NCBI GenBank assembly: GCA_021821235.1
Contig: JAKACS010000110.1
Coordinates: 1-8,405, forward strand
Direction: 5' to 3'
DNA: 8,405 nt
From: Bacillota bacterium
GTDB lineage: Bacteria > Bacillota > Bacilli > Bacillales_B > DSM-18226
Positions 6,371 through 8,405 of this stretch are shown here, one piece after another (position 1 is the first letter of the stretch; each line of letters opens with the position of its first letter). Made by a program: the position numbers and the translations under genes. The notes under the pieces are model-generated. The model worked only from the letters and a program-made list of their open reading frames with translations, was not told the origin of the DNA and ran no database searches.

Positions 6371-6649
6371 ATGCCACTGAGTTATCAAGATCAAGTGACA
6401 TTGCTAAAAGATATATTAAGCAACCATCAAACAGATTGCTGTGGATCGGTAGCCGAATGTGAACAATTAGAACGGTTGGTAAAATCTCTTATGGTCAACG
6501 GGCAGCTTGATGAAAATACGAAAAACATCCTGCAGGAAGTGTATCATTACAGTCAAAACGGCGCATATTCAGCTGATTTAAATGAGCATATCCAATCGAA
6601 CCAGGAAAACTTGGCAAATTGGGTCAATAACATTGGATCCTTCAGCTAA
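6371..6649 (+). CDS. ytzH: YtzH-like family protein
   Basis: The gene encodes a small acidic soluble protein of 92 residues, recognisable as YtzH by sequence and by its position between trmB and ytmP. It looks largely helical (LKDILSNHQ, CEQLERLVKSL, ENTKNILQEVY) and has an adjacent cysteine pair (DCCGS, residues 22-26) with a third cysteine at about 30 that could bind metal or form disulphides; that is inference. No function is known to me. The start ATG 6371-6373 lies nine bases after AAAGGA. The stop codon TAA (6647-6649) overlaps the stop codon of the convergent ytmP. Confidence 0.85.
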   Translation: MPLSYQDQVTLLKDILSNHQTDCCGSVAECEQLERLVKSLMVNGQLDENTKNILQEVYHYSQNGAYSADLNEHIQSNQENLANWVNNIGSFS

Positions 6650-7419
6650 GCAACTTTTACCAAAAAATCAATCCATTTATTCATTTCTTCAAAACGCTCT
6701 TTATCCTTATGCCATTGGATGGACGATAATGTTTGCAGCAGCACATACCATTTCATTCTGATTTTCAAATGAGGCGTCAGCTTTTTTCCGTACATGGCAA
6801 GCCATTGCTCCCAGTTGTTTTCCGGTATATACCAATACAACAATAAACCCAAATCAATGGCTGGATCAGCAATCATCGCCCCATCCCAATCGATGAGATA
6901 CAACTGGTTGTCTTGAGAAAGCAGCCAGTTGTTATGGTTTACATCTCCATGGCAAACGACTTTTTCCTCACAATAAACATTGGCATTCTCCGCTTGCAAA
7001 AAAGAAATGGTTTTCTGAACCTCCGGCAGCTGGAGAACTTCTTCATCCAATTGTTCCGTTACGATTCGAAAAAGAGCATCAGGCAATAAAGGTGATTTTT
7101 CGAGCCGGCTAAGCATGCCCAGCATCGGTTTTGAGCGATGAATTTTATTCAACAGCCTTGCAACTTGTTCCTGATTCATTTCATCCGGTTTTAATTCCCG
7201 GCCTACCAGCCATTGCTGCGCTGTAATCACATCGCCATTTTCGAGCCTTTTCGTCCAAACAAGCTTCGGGACGATTCCCTCTGCTGATAATACTGCAAGA
7301 AAGGGTGAGGAATTGCGCTTGAGAAAAAGTCTTTGATCTTCGAACTTTGCAAAAAAGGCCTCTCCAGTCGCTCCCCCTGCAGGGACAATCTCCCAGCCTT
7401 GTCCTAATAGATGTTCCAA
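6646..7419 (-). CDS. ytmP: Phosphotransferase YtmP (APH / choline kinase-like)
   Basis: This 257-residue protein has the aminoglycoside phosphotransferase fold. The N-lobe shows GGATGEAF (15-22), a nucleotide-binding loop, the ATP lysine candidate Lys34 in FLKRNSS and Glu47 in SAEG. The C-lobe catalytic loop is CHGDVNHNNW with Asp159 and Asn164, and the metal-binding motif is LIDWDGA with Asp177. All key residues are present, so an active small-molecule kinase is likely; the substrate is unknown, and antibiotic resistance should not be assumed for this conserved chromosomal gene. The start is TTG at 7417-7419 with GAAGGTGA about seven bases upstream, giving the familiar MEHLLGQGWEIVPAGGATG. 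It is convergent with ytzH, with overlapping stops and no terminator between. Confidence 0.9.
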   Translation of the reverse strand: MEHLLGQGWEIVPAGGATGEAFFAKFEDQRLFLKRNSSPFLAVLSAEGIVPKLVWTKRLENGDVITAQQWLVGRELKPDEMNQEQVARLLNKIHRSKPMLGMLSRLEKSPLLPDALFRIVTEQLDEEVLQLPEVQKTISFLQAENANVYCEEKVVCHGDVNHNNWLLSQDNQLYLIDWDGAMIADPAIDLGLLLYWYIPENNWEQWLAMYGKKLTPHLKIRMKWYVLLQTLSSIQWHKDKERFEEMNKWIDFLVKVA

Positions 7420-7513
7420 AATTGTTCACCTTCAATTTATCCCGTTCTAATGGGTGATCCCCCATAAGTATCTCGAGGCAAAAATCCATGTTGTCGGAAG
7501 GTTTCCTGCCGTG

Positions 7514-7562
7514 CAAAAAAATAAAAAAACAGCTATTGATACCATTCCACACAATAGCCATC
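7514..7562 (-). terminator. Strong intrinsic terminator between amyX and ytmP
   Basis: On the minus strand GATGGCTATTG (7552-7562) pairs with CAATAGCTGTT (7528-7538) over 11 positions including three G-U pairs, around a 13-base loop, and runs into TTTTTTTATTTTTTT. It may end amyX transcripts, but it lies directly downstream of a good promoter. Confidence 0.82.
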
Positions 7563-7569
7563 TTACTAA

Positions 7570-7599
7570 ATTTTATCTCGTTCAGCCATTTTTCGTCAA
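7570..7599 (-). promoter_or_regulatory. Strong sigma-A promoter facing ytmP
   Basis: On the minus strand TTGACG (7594-7599) and TAAAAT (7570-7575) are 18 bases apart, each five of six to consensus. The predicted start near 7563 is at the very foot of the terminator stem, so most transcripts would end after about 45-50 bases unless read-through occurs into ytmP. Confidence 0.6.
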
Positions 7600-7650
7600 G
7601 CCTTCTTGAAAAATAATGAACGAACCCGAAAGCAAGGGAAAATCGATTCT

Positions 7651-8405
7651 CTATTCCTTTTTCAATAATACAAGCAAGCTGGCAGGCGCCAATTCTGCTT
7701 CTTGCTGGGCAATTTGGCGAAGCGGGGTGACTCCGGATTTTTTGTCGTCCGCTAAAACATTCCACTCCCCGGCAGGCAAGGAAATCCGCTGTAAGGCTGC
7801 CGTTGGATTGATGAATAACAGCATTTGCTGCGGAAAATCATGATAAAAAAGTCCTATTAATGGCGGAGAAAGCGGCAACAGCGCCAATTTTTTCTTAATC
7901 TCTGCTGCTGTGCGCAGGCGAAAGCAAGGAAACGTTTTGCGGATAGCGATGATCCCTTTTAGATAAGCAACATTATCCGAAAATGTTTGAGCCCGATCCC
8001 AATCCAACTGATTAATCCGATCAGGGGAGCGATAGCTATTGCCAACGCCGTATTTCGTCCGAAAAAACTCTTGGCCGCTGTGAAGAAACGGAATCCCCTG
8101 AGACAAGAGTACAAGGCTTGTTGCCAGCCGGTGATAGCTTTTTTTCAAAGACTCTCCTTCGTTTAGAAAGCAAGCTTCAAGTTTATCCCAGAGAGTGTGG
8201 TTATCATGGCACTCAACATAATTCACTGTTTGATGCGGTTGTACAAATATGGGATTACTTGTTTTCGTAAACCCGATACTGCCGGTAATGACTTCTTTTG
8301 CTTCCTCGAAAAAATGCTCATTGCCAAGCGCAAAACCTTTTTCATACAAATTAAACGTGCTTCCTTTAATGGAGTCGCGAAAGCGGTCATTGAACTGGAG
8401 ATCGG
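7651..8405 (-). CDS. amyX: Pullulanase (GH13 debranching enzyme), C-terminal part
   Basis: The last 250 codons of a minus-strand gene are present; its start lies beyond base 8405. The visible part begins DLQFNDRFRDSIKGSTFN, a typical pullulanase segment between GH13 conserved regions, then holds region IV as VNYVECHDNHT with the conserved His66 and Asp67 of the fragment, GIPFLHSGQEFFRTK (103-117) and NSYRSPDRINQLDW (122-135), which distinguish pullulanases from amylases. The C-terminal beta domain (about 165-250) has no carbohydrate-binding repeat or anchor. The enzyme cleaves alpha-1,6 branches of pullulan, amylopectin or glycogen; B. subtilis AmyX sits next to ytmP as here. The nucleophile and acid-base residues are outside the window. 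The reading frame is intact to its TAG stop. Confidence 0.92.
   Translation of the reverse strand, partial: DLQFNDRFRDSIKGSTFNLYEKGFALGNEHFFEEAKEVITGSIGFTKTSNPIFVQPHQTVNYVECHDNHTLWDKLEACFLNEGESLKKSYHRLATSLVLLSQGIPFLHSGQEFFRTKYGVGNSYRSPDRINQLDWDRAQTFSDNVAYLKGIIAIRKTFPCFRLRTAAEIKKKLALLPLSPPLIGLFYHDFPQQMLLFINPTAALQRISLPAGEWNVLADDKKSGVTPLRQIAQQEAELAPASLLVLLKKE

Noticed and set aside
7181..7765. A 194-codon minus-strand open frame spanning the amyX end, the spacer and the start of ytmP
   Set aside because: It overlaps two confident genes in another frame and runs through a promoter and a terminator; the peptide has no recognisable domain.

Overview
The window looks like ordinary chromosomal core sequence from a member of the Bacillaceae. 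The evidence is the gene content and order (sftA, ytpQ, ytpP, ytoP, ytzB, ytnP, trmB, ytzH, ytmP, amyX), which matches the ytp-yto-ytn-ytm region of Bacillus subtilis. Strong AGGAGG-type ribosome binding sites and sigma-A-like promoters fit the same group. Base composition looks moderately AT-rich and uniform by eye. I see no insertion sequence, phage gene, CRISPR array, tRNA or rRNA.

Layout, left to right. Bases 1-270 (minus) are the first 90 codons of the DNA translocase SftA. Then come, all on the minus strand, ytpQ (DUF1444), ytpP (thioredoxin-like), a small lipoprotein, a DUF84 family nucleotide phosphatase, and ytoP (M42 aminopeptidase). A divergent gap leads to ytzB (plus, PepSY membrane-anchored protein). 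ytnP (lactonase) and trmB (tRNA m7G46 methyltransferase) follow on the minus strand. ytzH (plus) meets ytmP (minus, APH-fold kinase) tail to tail with overlapping stop codons. The window ends in the C-terminal third of a pullulanase, amyX (minus), whose start lies beyond base 8405.

The genes are not one pathway. They are housekeeping functions: chromosome segregation, thiol redox, nucleotide sanitation, peptide turnover, lactone degradation, tRNA modification and alpha-glucan debranching. Hairpins with T-rich tails follow most genes, so many are probably short or single-gene transcription units. Start codons were reassigned from the longest possible frame for ytzB, ytnP, trmB, the DUF84 gene and the lipoprotein, because the ribosome binding site lies inside, or too close to, the longer start.

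There is no gene-free stretch over 300 bases. The largest gaps (6127-6370, 7420-7650, 271-431, 4006-4161) carry promoters, terminators and inverted repeats. The points most worth a second look are a sigma-A-like promoter firing straight into an intrinsic terminator upstream of ytmP, the ytzH/ytmP overlap with a minus-strand terminator only beyond ytzH, stacked inverted repeats before ytzH, and the absence of ytpR between ytpQ and sftA. I found no convincing new multi-gene system.
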